From assembly GCA_021323855.1 (NCBI GenBank), contig JAJPKE010000010.1, forward strand, positions 124,001-188,000: DNA of 64,000 nt, in the 5' to 3' direction. Under the pieces are notes generated by a model. The model ran no database searches. It was not told the DNA's origin and was given only the letters and a program-made list of their open reading frames with translations. The DNA comes from Chloroflexota bacterium (lineage in GTDB: Bacteria > Chloroflexota > Ktedonobacteria > Ktedonobacterales > JADMIN01). Below are positions 7,873-16,230 of the stretch, piece by piece. Position 1 is the first letter of the stretch; every line of letters begins with the position of its first letter. The position numbers and the translations under genes were made by a program.

Positions 7873-8721
7873 ATGCACGGGCTTATTCTTGTCACCTGGG
7901 AAAAGTATTTGGGCGAACGTTTCGGACACGGCCTGCTCGATCAGTACCGCGCGCTCATGCGGGATACGCTGACGGGGGCGCCACTCAGTGATCGCGTCTA
8001 CAACGATGAGATGATCTTGCGTGGCATGACTCTGGCAAATTCCTTGACCGGCGTTTCTCCAGAGGTGTTGCAGCGGGAATACGGCCACTATTTCATCGTC
8101 AACGGCCTGACAAGCCATTTGTGCGCGTACCTTCTCAATCAGGTTCATTCCGCACGAGAATTGCTGCTGACAATGCGGCTAGCGCACATGCAACTTAGCC
8201 GGGCAGGGCAGGGCGTTACGCCGCCTGTCTTTGAGTATGAGACGCTGCCCCAGGAACCCAACGGTCTGATCCTGATCTATGACAGTCCGCGCAGGCTCTG
8301 TCCGCTGCTGCGCGGAGCCATCGAGGGAGCGGCTGATCGCTATGGCGAGGAGGCATGGACTATCGAGCGCACCTGTATGCTCCAGGGTGCGCCGTCCTGC
8401 CGTTTCGAGATACGTTTCGCTGCGTCTGGCAAGCCGCCGCTGGCCGAGATGGAATCGCCAGAGCAACGCGAACGCTGGGAGGTGCAGCGCCAACTGGCCG
8501 ATCTGGTGTATTCGTTGCTACCGGAGCAAGACGGCATCACCCTGGAAGAAATCACCAGACGCCTGCAACTGCGCCAGTCGCAGCCGCTGCATATGCGCCC
8601 CTATATGGTGCTGGATGCGCTCAATCATCTGCAACATGCGGGCTGGGTTGCCAGCAGCACGCAGCAGCCCGGAGATGAGTTGAACCGCCGCCGCTACTGG
8701 CGCATCCCGCCAGTATTTTAG
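7873..8721 (+). CDS. H-NOX haem gas-sensor domain with winged-helix-like C-terminus
   Basis: A 282-residue protein starting at the ATG at 7873, four to five bases after GGGGAGG. Residues 1-182 are H-NOX (haem-NO-binding): MHGLILVTWEKYL at the start, then AHMQLSRAGQGVTPP, where His105 aligns with the proximal haem ligand of known H-NOX proteins (VHLQLTKMIKGATPP), and the haem-propionate motif Y-x-S-x-R at Tyr136, Ser138 and Arg140 (YDSPR). The segment GAPSCRFEI also recalls the related V4R fold. Residues about 195-282 are different: helical, with TLEEITRRLQLRQ, MVLDALNHLQHAGWV and RRRYWRIP, which reads as a winged-helix DNA-binding domain. It is probably a cytoplasmic NO or O2 sensor acting on transcription. 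No kinase or cyclase is adjacent. Confidence 0.85.
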   Translation: MHGLILVTWEKYLGERFGHGLLDQYRALMRDTLTGAPLSDRVYNDEMILRGMTLANSLTGVSPEVLQREYGHYFIVNGLTSHLCAYLLNQVHSARELLLTMRLAHMQLSRAGQGVTPPVFEYETLPQEPNGLILIYDSPRRLCPLLRGAIEGAADRYGEEAWTIERTCMLQGAPSCRFEIRFAASGKPPLAEMESPEQRERWEVQRQLADLVYSLLPEQDGITLEEITRRLQLRQSQPLHMRPYMVLDALNHLQHAGWVASSTQQPGDELNRRRYWRIPPVF

Positions 8722-8728
8722 GGGGTAG

Positions 8729-8767
8729 ACCTCACACCCTCTCCCGCGAGGAGTGGGGGAACCAGAG
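8729..8767 (-). repeat. Palindromic dispersed repeat, copy A
   Basis: CCTCACACCCTCTCCCGCG then GAGTGGGGG matches the family seen at 26756, 45841, 46429, 59264, 59310 and 59688, in the same orientation as the 59688 copy. It begins seven bases after the H-NOX stop codon. Confidence 0.65.
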
Positions 8768-8920
8768 CGACCTCACTCCCTGTCTTTCTCTTCTACGTGG
8801 AGCGGGGGAATGGCTTGGAATGGCGACGCTATAATCTGGAAGGAAGGCGCGTTGACCTTCATTGTTCTGTGGTAGCTGAATCAACCGTTGTCCCCTCAGT
8901 GGTTTTGAGGAGCGTGATCT

Positions 8921-9520
8921 ATGTCATCTGGACCATCTACGCCATCGTCCATGACCTCCCAACCGCCCGAAGAACCTGAAGAAAACGGGCAAAATCAGCA
9001 AAATCAATCGCAGCAACCCACTGGCGCGCCGCCACAGATACCTGGCGCACGCCGCAGGTGGGCGGATATCGTGGAGCAGCGCATCGCTGAGGCACGCGAA
9101 CGCGGCGACTTTGATAACTTGCCGGGTGAGGGTAAGCCGCAACGATTGGAGCAGAATCCATTTGCCGGCGAGAAGGCGCTGGCATACAGCCTGCTGAAGA
9201 ACAACGATATGGCGCCGCCGGAGATCGAACGCGGCAAAGAGGTGGCCGAAGACATGCAGCGCGCCGAAGCGTTGCTCGTGAAGCTGCGGCATCAGCGCGA
9301 TAGGCTACGCATGCGCGCCACCGTCTTCGCCAGCGACCGCCGAACCTACAATTTGCTGCGCGACAATACCGAGCGGCGCTATGCCGAAGCGGTGCGCGCG
9401 ATCAATAGCAAAATCTTGAGCCTGAACATCATCGCGCCAGCGGTCTTCCATCAGCGCATGATTGATGTGGAGGCAAAGTTGCGCGCGTTCCAGGAAGAGT
9501 TTCCGCCGTTGCCTGAATAG
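8921..9520 (+). CDS. DUF1992 (DnaJC28-like) protein
   Basis: A 199-residue protein with a disordered Pro/Gln/Asn-rich lead of about 40 residues. It then carries the DUF1992 signature IVEQRIAEARERGDFDNLPG, GKPQRLEQNPF and LLKNNDMAPPEIE. The C-terminal half is helical and charged. The family is found in bacteria and as a domain of eukaryotic DNAJC28; its biochemical role is unknown. A GAGG precedes the ATG. A TATAAT at 8830-8835 could be its -10, without a clear -35. Confidence 0.85.
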   Translation: MSSGPSTPSSMTSQPPEEPEENGQNQQNQSQQPTGAPPQIPGARRRWADIVEQRIAEARERGDFDNLPGEGKPQRLEQNPFAGEKALAYSLLKNNDMAPPEIERGKEVAEDMQRAEALLVKLRHQRDRLRMRATVFASDRRTYNLLRDNTERRYAEAVRAINSKILSLNIIAPAVFHQRMIDVEAKLRAFQEEFPPLPE

Positions 9521-9562
9521 GGAGGCGGCTGGTTGAAGGAAAAAGGATTTCTAAGGATTTCT

Positions 9563-10195
9563 ATGGCCAACCAACACAGCGAACACGACGAACATGCTGA
9601 GCACAGTGATCTACACGGCAATGCGCCAGACAAATGCCCGGTAGCATTGCTGCTGGTAGATGTCATCAACGCGATGGATTATCCGGGTGGTGATCGGTTG
9701 CTCGAACAGGCATTGCCAGTGGCGCAGCATATTGCCAGGCTCAAAGCAACCTGCAGACGTTTGCATGTGCCCGTCGTCTATGTCAACGACAATTTCGGCA
9801 AGTGGCAGTCTGATTTCACGCACCTGGTTGAACACTGCCTGCACGGTGGTGTGCCAGGAGAGCCTGTCGCGCGGATATTACACCCAGAACAAGATGACTA
9901 TTTCGTCCTCAAGCCGAAACATTCAGGATTCTACGCCACAACGCTTGATATCCTGCTGACCTACCTTCAGGTCAAGACGTTGCTGCTGGTCGGGCTGACT
10001 GGCGACTATTGCGTGCTGCTGACCGCCAGCGATGCCTTTCTCCGCGATTTTCGTCTCTTTGTTCCTGCCGATTGTGTCGCCTCGATTGATCCCAGCGAAA
10101 ACGACCATGCGCTCCGTTATATGCAGCGTGTCTTCAGGGCGGATATCACGCCCTCCGCACAGCTCGATGTGCCGGCGCTCATCGCAGACTCATAA
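9563..10195 (+). CDS. Isochorismatase-like cysteine hydrolase
   Basis: A 210-residue protein (ATG at 9563 after AAGGA; an in-frame TTG at 9533 follows GGAGG and is an alternative start). The catalytic triad of the family is visible: Asp in LLLVDVINAMD, Lys in VLKPKHSGFY and Cys in GLTGDYCVLL. The N-terminal tail is His/Asp/Glu-rich (SEHDEHAEHSDLH). The metal-binding DxH motif of true nicotinamidases is not seen; the segment reads VNDNFGKWQSD, typical of a generic cysteine-hydrolase subgroup. It lies 107 bases upstream of the nicotinate phosphoribosyltransferase gene, so a role in NAD salvage is tempting but not shown. Confidence 0.85.
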   Translation: MANQHSEHDEHAEHSDLHGNAPDKCPVALLLVDVINAMDYPGGDRLLEQALPVAQHIARLKATCRRLHVPVVYVNDNFGKWQSDFTHLVEHCLHGGVPGEPVARILHPEQDDYFVLKPKHSGFYATTLDILLTYLQVKTLLLVGLTGDYCVLLTASDAFLRDFRLFVPADCVASIDPSENDHALRYMQRVFRADITPSAQLDVPALIADS

Positions 10196-10247
10196 AGCCA
10201 GCGGGGCGCGCCTCAACACGCATCAGACGCCTGCGGTGATGTTTGGC

Positions 10248-10253
10248 TATAAT
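10248..10253 (+). promoter_or_regulatory. -10 box (TATAAT) upstream of pncB
   Basis: A perfect TATAAT lies 49 bases before the chosen ATG of the nicotinate phosphoribosyltransferase gene. The -35 region is poor. It argues against a coding start further upstream in the same open frame. Confidence 0.5.
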
Positions 10254-10302
10254 AGCCGTATGCGTCTGCCAGTCGCTCATCAGTAGAAATGGATGCACGT
10301 TT

Positions 10303-11706
10303 ATGCTGCGTCGCGCCCCTGGGGATCACCCCGGCCTCCTGACTGATATGTATCATCCTGATTCTGCGTATGTAAGCTGGGTCACGGGGCGCAACGGCAT
10401 GACCACCTTCGACCTCTATGTGCGGTCGGCGCCGTTCGGCGGCGCGTATCTGCTACTGGCAGGGTTGGAGGCGGCGCTCGAATTCGTGCAGTCGTTCCAC
10501 TATGCGCCCGATGAGTTAGCGTTTCTGGCGCGCATCCGCGACTACGATGCAGCGTTCCTCGATGAACTGGCAAACCTGCGCTTCACCGGCGAAATCCTCG
10601 CTATGCCGGAGGGTGGGATTGCTTTCCCCAATGAGCCGATTCTGCGCGTCACCGCGCCCTTCCGCGAAGCGATTCTGATGGAATCGGGGCTGCTTCAGGC
10701 AATCAATCTGGCGACACTGATAGCGACCAAAGCCTCGCGCGTCGTCTGGGCGGCGGAACAGCGGCGCGTCTCGGAGTTCGCCTTTCGCCGCGCACAGAAT
10801 CCGCTGGTGGTGGCGCGGTCGTCCTATATCGGCGGCTGTTCCAGCACCTCGCTCTTGGCCGCTGCCTTCGATTACCGGCTGCTGGCGACCGGCACCGTGC
10901 CACATGCACTGATTCAATTATTTCCCAGCGAGGAAGAAGCGTTCATGGCGGTGGCCGAGTCCTTCAATCGCTACACGCTGCTGCTCGATACCTACAATGT
11001 ACGCAAGGCTATCCATACGGCGATTCAGGTGGCACAGACGATGAGCGAGCGGCTTGGACATACACTGGCGGCGGTGCGGTTGGATAGCGGCGACTTGGTT
11101 GGCGATAGCCGCTATGTGCGCGAGGCGTTGCAGAGCGCGGGCCTGGGTAGCGTGCGCATCCTGGCGAGTGGCGACCTCGATGAGTTCGAGATTGCTGATC
11201 TGCTGGCGGCGGGCGCGGAGATAGACGCATTTGGCGTCGGCACGTCGCTGGGTATCGGCGCGGGCAACCTGGCGCATGGTGTCAGTGGTGGCGCGCTCGG
11301 TGGTGTCTACAAAGAAGCATGGTACGTAGAGGCGGACGGCAGCGAACACCCCAAACTCAAAGTGGCAGGCGAGAAGAGTACCTGGCCCGGACGCAAGGAG
11401 GTCTACCGTCATCCAGAGTGGCAGGAGGATGTCATTCAATTGGCGCAGGAACCTGCGCCCACTGGCTATCTGCGCTTGCTACGCCCGGTGATGCGCCAGG
11501 GCCGTATTATTCCCGGCAGCCTGCCGCCGCTCTCCGAAGTGTGGGAGCTGGCGCAGGCGAATCTACGTGCGCTGCCGGACCGCTGGCGCGCGCTGAAGGT
11601 GGAGCAGCCGTATCCGGTCCGCTTCAGCGAGGCGCTGCAATCCATGCGCGCGGAGGCATCGGCAACCAACGCCGCTGCCCAGCCTGAGCAGATATCAGGA
11701 GCGTGA
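10303..11706 (+). CDS. pncB: Nicotinate phosphoribosyltransferase
   Basis: A 467-residue enzyme that makes nicotinate mononucleotide from nicotinate, PRPP and ATP in NAD salvage. Landmarks are GLLTDMYHPDSAYVSW at the N-terminus, FAFRRAQNPLVVARSSYIGG, GTVPHALIQLF (the His is at the autophosphorylation-site position), RLDSGDL, and DAFGVGTSLG. The C-terminus HPKLKVAGEKSTWPGRKEVY is also typical of the family. The ATG at 10303 has only a weak ribosome-binding site but follows a TATAAT box. The preceding isochorismatase-like gene may be functionally related. Confidence 0.92.
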   Translation: MLRRAPGDHPGLLTDMYHPDSAYVSWVTGRNGMTTFDLYVRSAPFGGAYLLLAGLEAALEFVQSFHYAPDELAFLARIRDYDAAFLDELANLRFTGEILAMPEGGIAFPNEPILRVTAPFREAILMESGLLQAINLATLIATKASRVVWAAEQRRVSEFAFRRAQNPLVVARSSYIGGCSSTSLLAAAFDYRLLATGTVPHALIQLFPSEEEAFMAVAESFNRYTLLLDTYNVRKAIHTAIQVAQTMSERLGHTLAAVRLDSGDLVGDSRYVREALQSAGLGSVRILASGDLDEFEIADLLAAGAEIDAFGVGTSLGIGAGNLAHGVSGGALGGVYKEAWYVEADGSEHPKLKVAGEKSTWPGRKEVYRHPEWQEDVIQLAQEPAPTGYLRLLRPVMRQGRIIPGSLPPLSEVWELAQANLRALPDRWRALKVEQPYPVRFSEALQSMRAEASATNAAAQPEQISGA

Positions 11707-11710
11707 CCGC

Positions 11711-13651
11711 TTAGCGCAGGAACTCGTCGGCGCGGAACTCGCCGCTATCGTGTCGTTCGCGTTCATCCTGCGCTTCTGGTGGAGGTGCTACCGGCGGGCC
11801 GAAGCGCGGCAGTTGGGGCGGCTGCCAGTTGGCGTCATCACGCCAGGGCGTAAATGACTCCGCCAGATTTTCCGCTGGCTCGCCTGGCGCTTCCGTAGGC
11901 GCTTCGGGGAAATCGAAGCCGAGATCGTCATCATCGAAGTCTGGATCAGTGGCCTGCTGCGGCGTTATTGGCGCAAATGGACTGTTGGGTGGACCAGCCG
12001 ATGAGGGCGCATCACCGAAGGCATAGAGTGATTGCGTGGGGTATAGCTCACTGTCGAGTGGCGGAGTTGTCGGCGCTGGGCGTTGCGCAGGTTGCGATGG
12101 ATATGCTGCTTGCGCTGGTTGCGCCGGTGGTTGAGCTGGACGCGCAGGTTGAGCCGCCTGCATCTCAGCCGTGGGCAAATCCTCGAAAATATCTATGTCG
12201 CCTGTGGGCTGGGCCGCGCCGGTATTGCTCGCGCGTTCGGCGGGGGTGAAATCCAGCCCCTGATAGACCGGGCTGTCCGAGAATATTTCATCTGTCGCTG
12301 CATCCGTTTCGTCGCGCAGCCATGCGGCGTTGCGCGCAAGATTGCTGGCTGTTGGCGTTGCTGGCATCGCTGGCGATGGCGCGGCGTCCACCACACCTGC
12401 CATTCCCATGCCCGCCTGTCCAGCGCCCCACGGATCGAGCGGTCCACTGGCTGCCGACATATCCGGCACCGGCGCTGAATCGTGGGTTGGTCGTTGTGAA
12501 ATGGGCGGAGTCCTGCGCAAATTTTCGCTGGCGGAGGCGCGCCGGCCAATGCGCTCATAGAACTCCACCCAGGCGAGCAATTCATCTGGCCGCGCCACTT
12601 TGTGCAGGCTGACGCGCACATGACGCCCCGCGCCGCGAATCGTCAGATATTCTGGTATGCGTGGATACCACTCGAAGGTACGCAGGCGTTTGTCGTTGCG
12701 CGTCGCCAGATCAAGCGCGAAGCGACCGGCGGCAATGCCTGCTTTGAGCGCGCCGCTGAAGGCGGTGCGAGAGCGTTCCACCCGCGCGACCTCACGCCAG
12801 GGCAGCACGATTGTCTTGCCGAAATGGCTCGCCGCGATGGCCTTTGCGTCAACGATATAGGTCTGTCGCCGCGCCAGCGCCCGCAGGCTGAGGCCCAGGC
12901 AGCCAAGACCGATCAGCAGCAATATCCAGCCAAAGAGGCCGGTTTCCGGCAGTAGAATGATGAAATAGAGCGCGGGCAGCAGGATAAGCCCGGCGGCTAT
13001 GCCCCACCAGGTCACCTGCGCGGAGATGGTCTCGCGCGCCTGGAAGGGTCCGCCGCCGGTGGCGCCCCAGGTGCCGCCGTGGTCGCGCCACTGGCGATAA
13101 CGCTCATAAATCTCCATGCGGAAGCGGATATAATCATCCACCATGTCTTCGCGGATCTGCAAGCGGCGTCCGTCGCGCGCCAGCGCCACCACCCAGCGCA
13201 ATCGCTGCCCTTCCACCAGTTGCGCCCGCTCTACCAGCCGCGCCACCTCACGCCAGGCCAGTTCGGTGCGCCAGGGTCCGCGAACGATGCTCATGCCGGA
13301 GGGTCCAACACGCACACTCACCGAGAGTTTCACCGTATAGACGACGGCGGACCAGTAGACGCTGAGCAGCAGGAAGCCGAAGAAAATTGCCCGCCCCGCA
13401 TGCGCGCCGCTCGCGCCCAAGCGATACCACGCGAACAGGCCAGTTCCCAGCAGTACGATGACGACCAGCGCCAGAAACGCCCAATCGCCGCCGCGTGGCG
13501 CATAGAAGGAGTGTTCGTTGTCGTCGAGCGCCAGGCTCTGCACATCTTGCAATGGTATGGTGACGCCCGGATTTCTCCGGTACGGTGCGCGTGGTCCAGA
13601 CACGATCCCTATCCCCATCCTCCAGCGAATTACGGCGCCCGATTGTCTCAT
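11711..13651 (-). CDS. Membrane protein with two PH-like modules and a long disordered tail
   Basis: This 646-residue protein has two similar modules, each a pair of hydrophobic segments (about residues 57-105, and 215-260) followed by a beta-rich region (RVGPSGMSIVRGPWRTELAWREVARL and YIVDAKAIAASHFGKTIVLPWREVARV). The shared LAWREVAR / LPWREVAR motifs show an internal duplication. Such layouts resemble bacterial membrane PH-domain (DUF304-like) proteins. Residues about 385-646 are low-complexity, rich in Pro, Ala, Gln and Asp, and likely disordered. The start is uncertain: ATG at 13651, or ATG at 13618 directly after a GGAGG. It diverges from the TetR gene. Function unknown. Confidence 0.75.
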   Translation of the reverse strand: MRQSGAVIRWRMGIGIVSGPRAPYRRNPGVTIPLQDVQSLALDDNEHSFYAPRGGDWAFLALVVIVLLGTGLFAWYRLGASGAHAGRAIFFGFLLLSVYWSAVVYTVKLSVSVRVGPSGMSIVRGPWRTELAWREVARLVERAQLVEGQRLRWVVALARDGRRLQIREDMVDDYIRFRMEIYERYRQWRDHGGTWGATGGGPFQARETISAQVTWWGIAAGLILLPALYFIILLPETGLFGWILLLIGLGCLGLSLRALARRQTYIVDAKAIAASHFGKTIVLPWREVARVERSRTAFSGALKAGIAAGRFALDLATRNDKRLRTFEWYPRIPEYLTIRGAGRHVRVSLHKVARPDELLAWVEFYERIGRRASASENLRRTPPISQRPTHDSAPVPDMSAASGPLDPWGAGQAGMGMAGVVDAAPSPAMPATPTASNLARNAAWLRDETDAATDEIFSDSPVYQGLDFTPAERASNTGAAQPTGDIDIFEDLPTAEMQAAQPARPAQPPAQPAQAAYPSQPAQRPAPTTPPLDSELYPTQSLYAFGDAPSSAGPPNSPFAPITPQQATDPDFDDDDLGFDFPEAPTEAPGEPAENLAESFTPWRDDANWQPPQLPRFGPPVAPPPEAQDERERHDSGEFRADEFLR

Positions 13652-13762
13652 TTTATCTGCGCCGACAACCCTCGCAAGTCGAGTATACCAGCAGGCTCCA
13701 AACCCGTGATGCTGACATAGGACCTGCTAAAGATATAACGGCGAAGCGGAGGATTTTGACAG

Positions 13763-13791
13763 TTGACAGCGGCATCCATATCTGGTATATT
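13763..13791 (+). promoter_or_regulatory. Strong promoter of the tetR gene
   Basis: TTGACA (13763-13768) and TATATT (13786-13791) are spaced by 17 bases. A second TTGACA lies at 13756-13761. The predicted transcription start falls at the edge of the palindrome at 13800-13828. Confidence 0.7.
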
Positions 13792-13799
13792 GTAGACAT

Positions 13800-13828
13800 A
13801 TAAATAAACCGCGAGTCGGTTTATTTAT
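13800..13828. promoter_or_regulatory. Palindromic operator, probable TetR binding site
   Basis: A perfect 12-bp inverted repeat, ATAAATAAACCG and CGGTTTATTTAT, is separated by five bases. It sits just downstream of the -10 box and 32 bases before the tetR ATG, the usual place for autorepression by a TetR dimer. Confidence 0.75.
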
Positions 13829-13860
13829 CGAGTGGTGAACGGAGGAGCAGAACAAGCGAT

Positions 13861-14571
13861 ATGGCGCGCATCGTCAAAGAAGAAGAATACGCGGAAAAGC
13901 GCAACGCCATTCTCGCCGCGACACAACGGCTGGTATTTACCAAAGGCTACGAGCAAATGACCATCCAGGACATCCTGGATAACTTGCAGATCTCTAAGGG
14001 GGCCTTCTATCACTATTTCGACTCAAAGCAGGCGGCGCTAGAAGGGTTGATTGCGCAGATGATCGAGGAGATGCAGCAATTGCTGCTGCCGGTTGTCCGT
14101 GATCCTGCGCTCTCCGCGCTCGAAAAACTGCGGCGTTTCTTTGGGACGCTGAACCAGTGGAAAATCGGCCAGAAAGAGCTGATGCTTGCGCTCGCGCGTG
14201 TCTGGTATGCCGATAACAACATCATTGTGCGCCAGAAATTGCTGGCGGCAAGGGAAACGTGCTTATTGCCACTCTTGACAGAGATTATCCAGCAGGGCGT
14301 GCAAGAAGGCACTCTGGCAACCGCCTTTCCGGAAGAAGCTGGCGGAGTTGTTCTGGCGCTGGTGCAGGTTCTTGGCGAGACGTTCGGCGGACTGCTCTTC
14401 TCGTTAGCGTCTGACCAGGCGGATATATCTCGCCTCGAACGGCTCATTGCCGCATACAGTGATGCCCTGGAACGAGTGCTGGGCGCGCCCGCCGGTTCTT
14501 TGATGCTGATGGATACCCAAACAATCGCAGAGTGGTACGCTTTGCCGCCGCATGCCGATTTTTCCAACTAA
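13861..14571 (+). CDS. TetR/AcrR family transcriptional regulator
   Basis: A 236-residue regulator. Residues about 10-58 form the TetR helix-turn-helix (RNAILAATQRLVFTKGYEQM, TIQDILDNLQISKGAFYHYF); the rest is the helical ligand-binding and dimerisation domain. A GGAGGAG lies 13 bases before the ATG. The gene follows its own strong promoter and a 29-base palindrome, and precedes a GbsR/MarR-like regulator and an ABC exporter on the same strand. It probably represses itself and perhaps the exporter in response to a ligand; the ligand is unknown. Confidence 0.9.
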   Translation: MARIVKEEEYAEKRNAILAATQRLVFTKGYEQMTIQDILDNLQISKGAFYHYFDSKQAALEGLIAQMIEEMQQLLLPVVRDPALSALEKLRRFFGTLNQWKIGQKELMLALARVWYADNNIIVRQKLLAARETCLLPLLTEIIQQGVQEGTLATAFPEEAGGVVLALVQVLGETFGGLLFSLASDQADISRLERLIAAYSDALERVLGAPAGSLMLMDTQTIAEWYALPPHADFSN

Positions 14572-14626
14572 GCACAGGTCCAGGGCGGCATCTTTGTCGT
14601 TTGTCATCGTGTTCGATGTTTCAGTC

Positions 14627-14655
14627 TTGACTAAAACTTCTAAAAGGACTAAAAC
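14627..14655 (+). promoter_or_regulatory. Promoter-like region with direct repeats before the GbsR-like gene
   Basis: TTGACT (14627-14632) and TAAAAC (14650-14655) are 17 bases apart. The 9-base GACTAAAAC is directly repeated at 14629-14637 and 14647-14655, an 18-base period close to two helical turns. This could be a regulator site overlapping a weak promoter. Confidence 0.45.
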
Positions 14656-14728
14656 ATCTGTCGGAGTGATGCAGCACTCTTCCGTTCATCCGTTTTCATC
14701 CGTTGCGCAACGGGAGCGAAGCGACACT

Positions 14729-15250
14729 ATGGCAGACGACGTACCGATATCTCCAGGGGTACAGCAGTTCATCGAAAGTATGGGGGTGTACTTTGAGCAG
14801 TACGGCATTTCGCGCATCAGCGGGCGCATCCTGGCGCTGCTGATCGTCGCCGAAAGGCCGCTTTCGCTGGACGACATGGCCAGCATGTTACAGGTATCGC
14901 GCGCCTCAATTTCCATCAACGTTCGCATGGCGCAGTCCTCGGCTTTGGCGGAATTGATTACGCTTCCGGGCGACCGGCGTGACTATTACCGCATGCCAGA
15001 ACAGCCGTGGGAGCGGGCGCTCCAGGTGGAAATTGATGGCATTGCCAATCTGCGCCGCATTGTCGAGCAGGGATTGGCTGCCCTGCCACCTGAGAATGTG
15101 GTGGCCCGCGAACGCCTGGAAGAATCCATAGACTTCTGTGATTTCGCCACTGAACAATGGCGTGGCGCCATAGAGCGGTGGCACGAATACCGCGAGGCGA
15201 AACGACAGAAGCAGCAACAACGTGAGGCGTCACAGAGTACGCCTGCGTAG
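14729..15250 (+). CDS. GbsR/MarR-type transcriptional regulator
   Basis: A 173-residue protein with the GbsR-like winged-helix: VQQFIESMGVYFEQYGISRI, SGRILALLIVAERPLSLDDM, SMLQVSRASISINVR and LPGDRRDYYRM. The C-terminus is a charged Arg/Gln/Glu helix. An in-frame ATG at 14669 is another possible start. It lies 53 bases upstream of the ABC ATPase gene and is likely part of the same unit, controlling the exporter. GbsR-type regulators often sit next to ABC-2 exporters in high-GC bacteria; the effector is unknown here. Confidence 0.88.
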   Translation: MADDVPISPGVQQFIESMGVYFEQYGISRISGRILALLIVAERPLSLDDMASMLQVSRASISINVRMAQSSALAELITLPGDRRDYYRMPEQPWERALQVEIDGIANLRRIVEQGLAALPPENVVARERLEESIDFCDFATEQWRGAIERWHEYREAKRQKQQQREASQSTPA

Positions 15251-15303
15251 TGAACGACGAGAGAACATGAAAAGCGCGCAACGCGCTTTGGAGGGGGCGG
15301 CAG

Positions 15304-16230
15304 ATGTCCGCTATCATTGAAACTCACGAGCTGACCAAGAATTACGGCTCCAGCCGTGGCATCCGCGATGTCACCTTATCGGTGACGGAGGGCGAAGTTT
15401 TTGGCTTTCTCGGCCCCAACGGCGCCGGCAAAACCACCACGATTCGTCTGCTGATGGGCCTGCTGCGCGCCACATCCGGCAACGCCACCATCGCCGGGCT
15501 GGATTGCTGGAATCAGTCTACCGAGGTCAAGCGGCTGGTGGGGTATCTACCTGGTGAGTTTGCGCTTGATCCCGTGCTGACGGGCGGCCAGATCATCGAA
15601 TATCTCGGCAATCTGCGCGGCGGCGTAGATCAGGCGTATGTACGCAAGCTAGTAGAACGGCTGGGCTTGGACCCGACCAAGAAGTTCCGCGCCTACTCAC
15701 GCGGCAATAAGCAGAAGGTCGGTCTCGTGCAGGCGTTCATGCACCGCCCGCGCCTTCTGATCCTCGATGAGCCGACCGGCGGCCTCGACCCGCTCAACCA
15801 GCAAGAGTTCTATCAAATGCTGAAGGAGGCGCGCGCCGATGGTGGCACCATCTTTCTCTCTTCCCATAATCTGCCGGAGGTGGAGCAGACCTGCGACCGT
15901 GTAGGCATCATTCGTGAGGGCAAGCTGATTCGTGTAGATCAGGTGGCGGCGCTCAAAGACCTCAAGCATCACATCGTCGAGATCACATTTGCCGCGCCGG
16001 CCTCGCCTGAGTGGTTCAAGTCGCTGGCTGGCGTGCAGAGCGTGGATGTGGAGCAGGAGGGACGTGAACTCAAACTGGCGGTGCAGGGCGATCTGCGTGA
16101 GGTGCTGAAGGTGGCCGCGCAGCACGACGCCACCAACATCGCCACGCATGAGCCAAGCCTCGAAGAAACCTTCCTGCGCTACTATGAGGACGACGGCAAA
16201 GTCGCCACGGAGGCCAGCCATGTGGTTTAA
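15304..16230 (+). CDS. ABC transporter ATP-binding protein
   Basis: This 308-residue ATPase has Walker A GPNGAGKTTT (about residues 39-48), the signature YSRGNKQKVG, Walker B LLILDEPTGGLDP and the H-loop SSHN. The C-terminal 80 residues are the accessory domain typical of ABC-2 drug or lipid exporters. A GGAGGGGG precedes the ATG at 15304. It overlaps the permease gene by 11 bases, so the two form one transporter. It energises export of an unknown compound. Confidence 0.93.
   Translation: MSAIIETHELTKNYGSSRGIRDVTLSVTEGEVFGFLGPNGAGKTTTIRLLMGLLRATSGNATIAGLDCWNQSTEVKRLVGYLPGEFALDPVLTGGQIIEYLGNLRGGVDQAYVRKLVERLGLDPTKKFRAYSRGNKQKVGLVQAFMHRPRLLILDEPTGGLDPLNQQEFYQMLKEARADGGTIFLSSHNLPEVEQTCDRVGIIREGKLIRVDQVAALKDLKHHIVEITFAAPASPEWFKSLAGVQSVDVEQEGRELKLAVQGDLREVLKVAAQHDATNIATHEPSLEETFLRYYEDDGKVATEASHVV

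Noticed and set aside
9563..10195. Calling the hydrolase pncA
   Set aside because: The DxHxxxH-type metal motif of nicotinamidase is missing.
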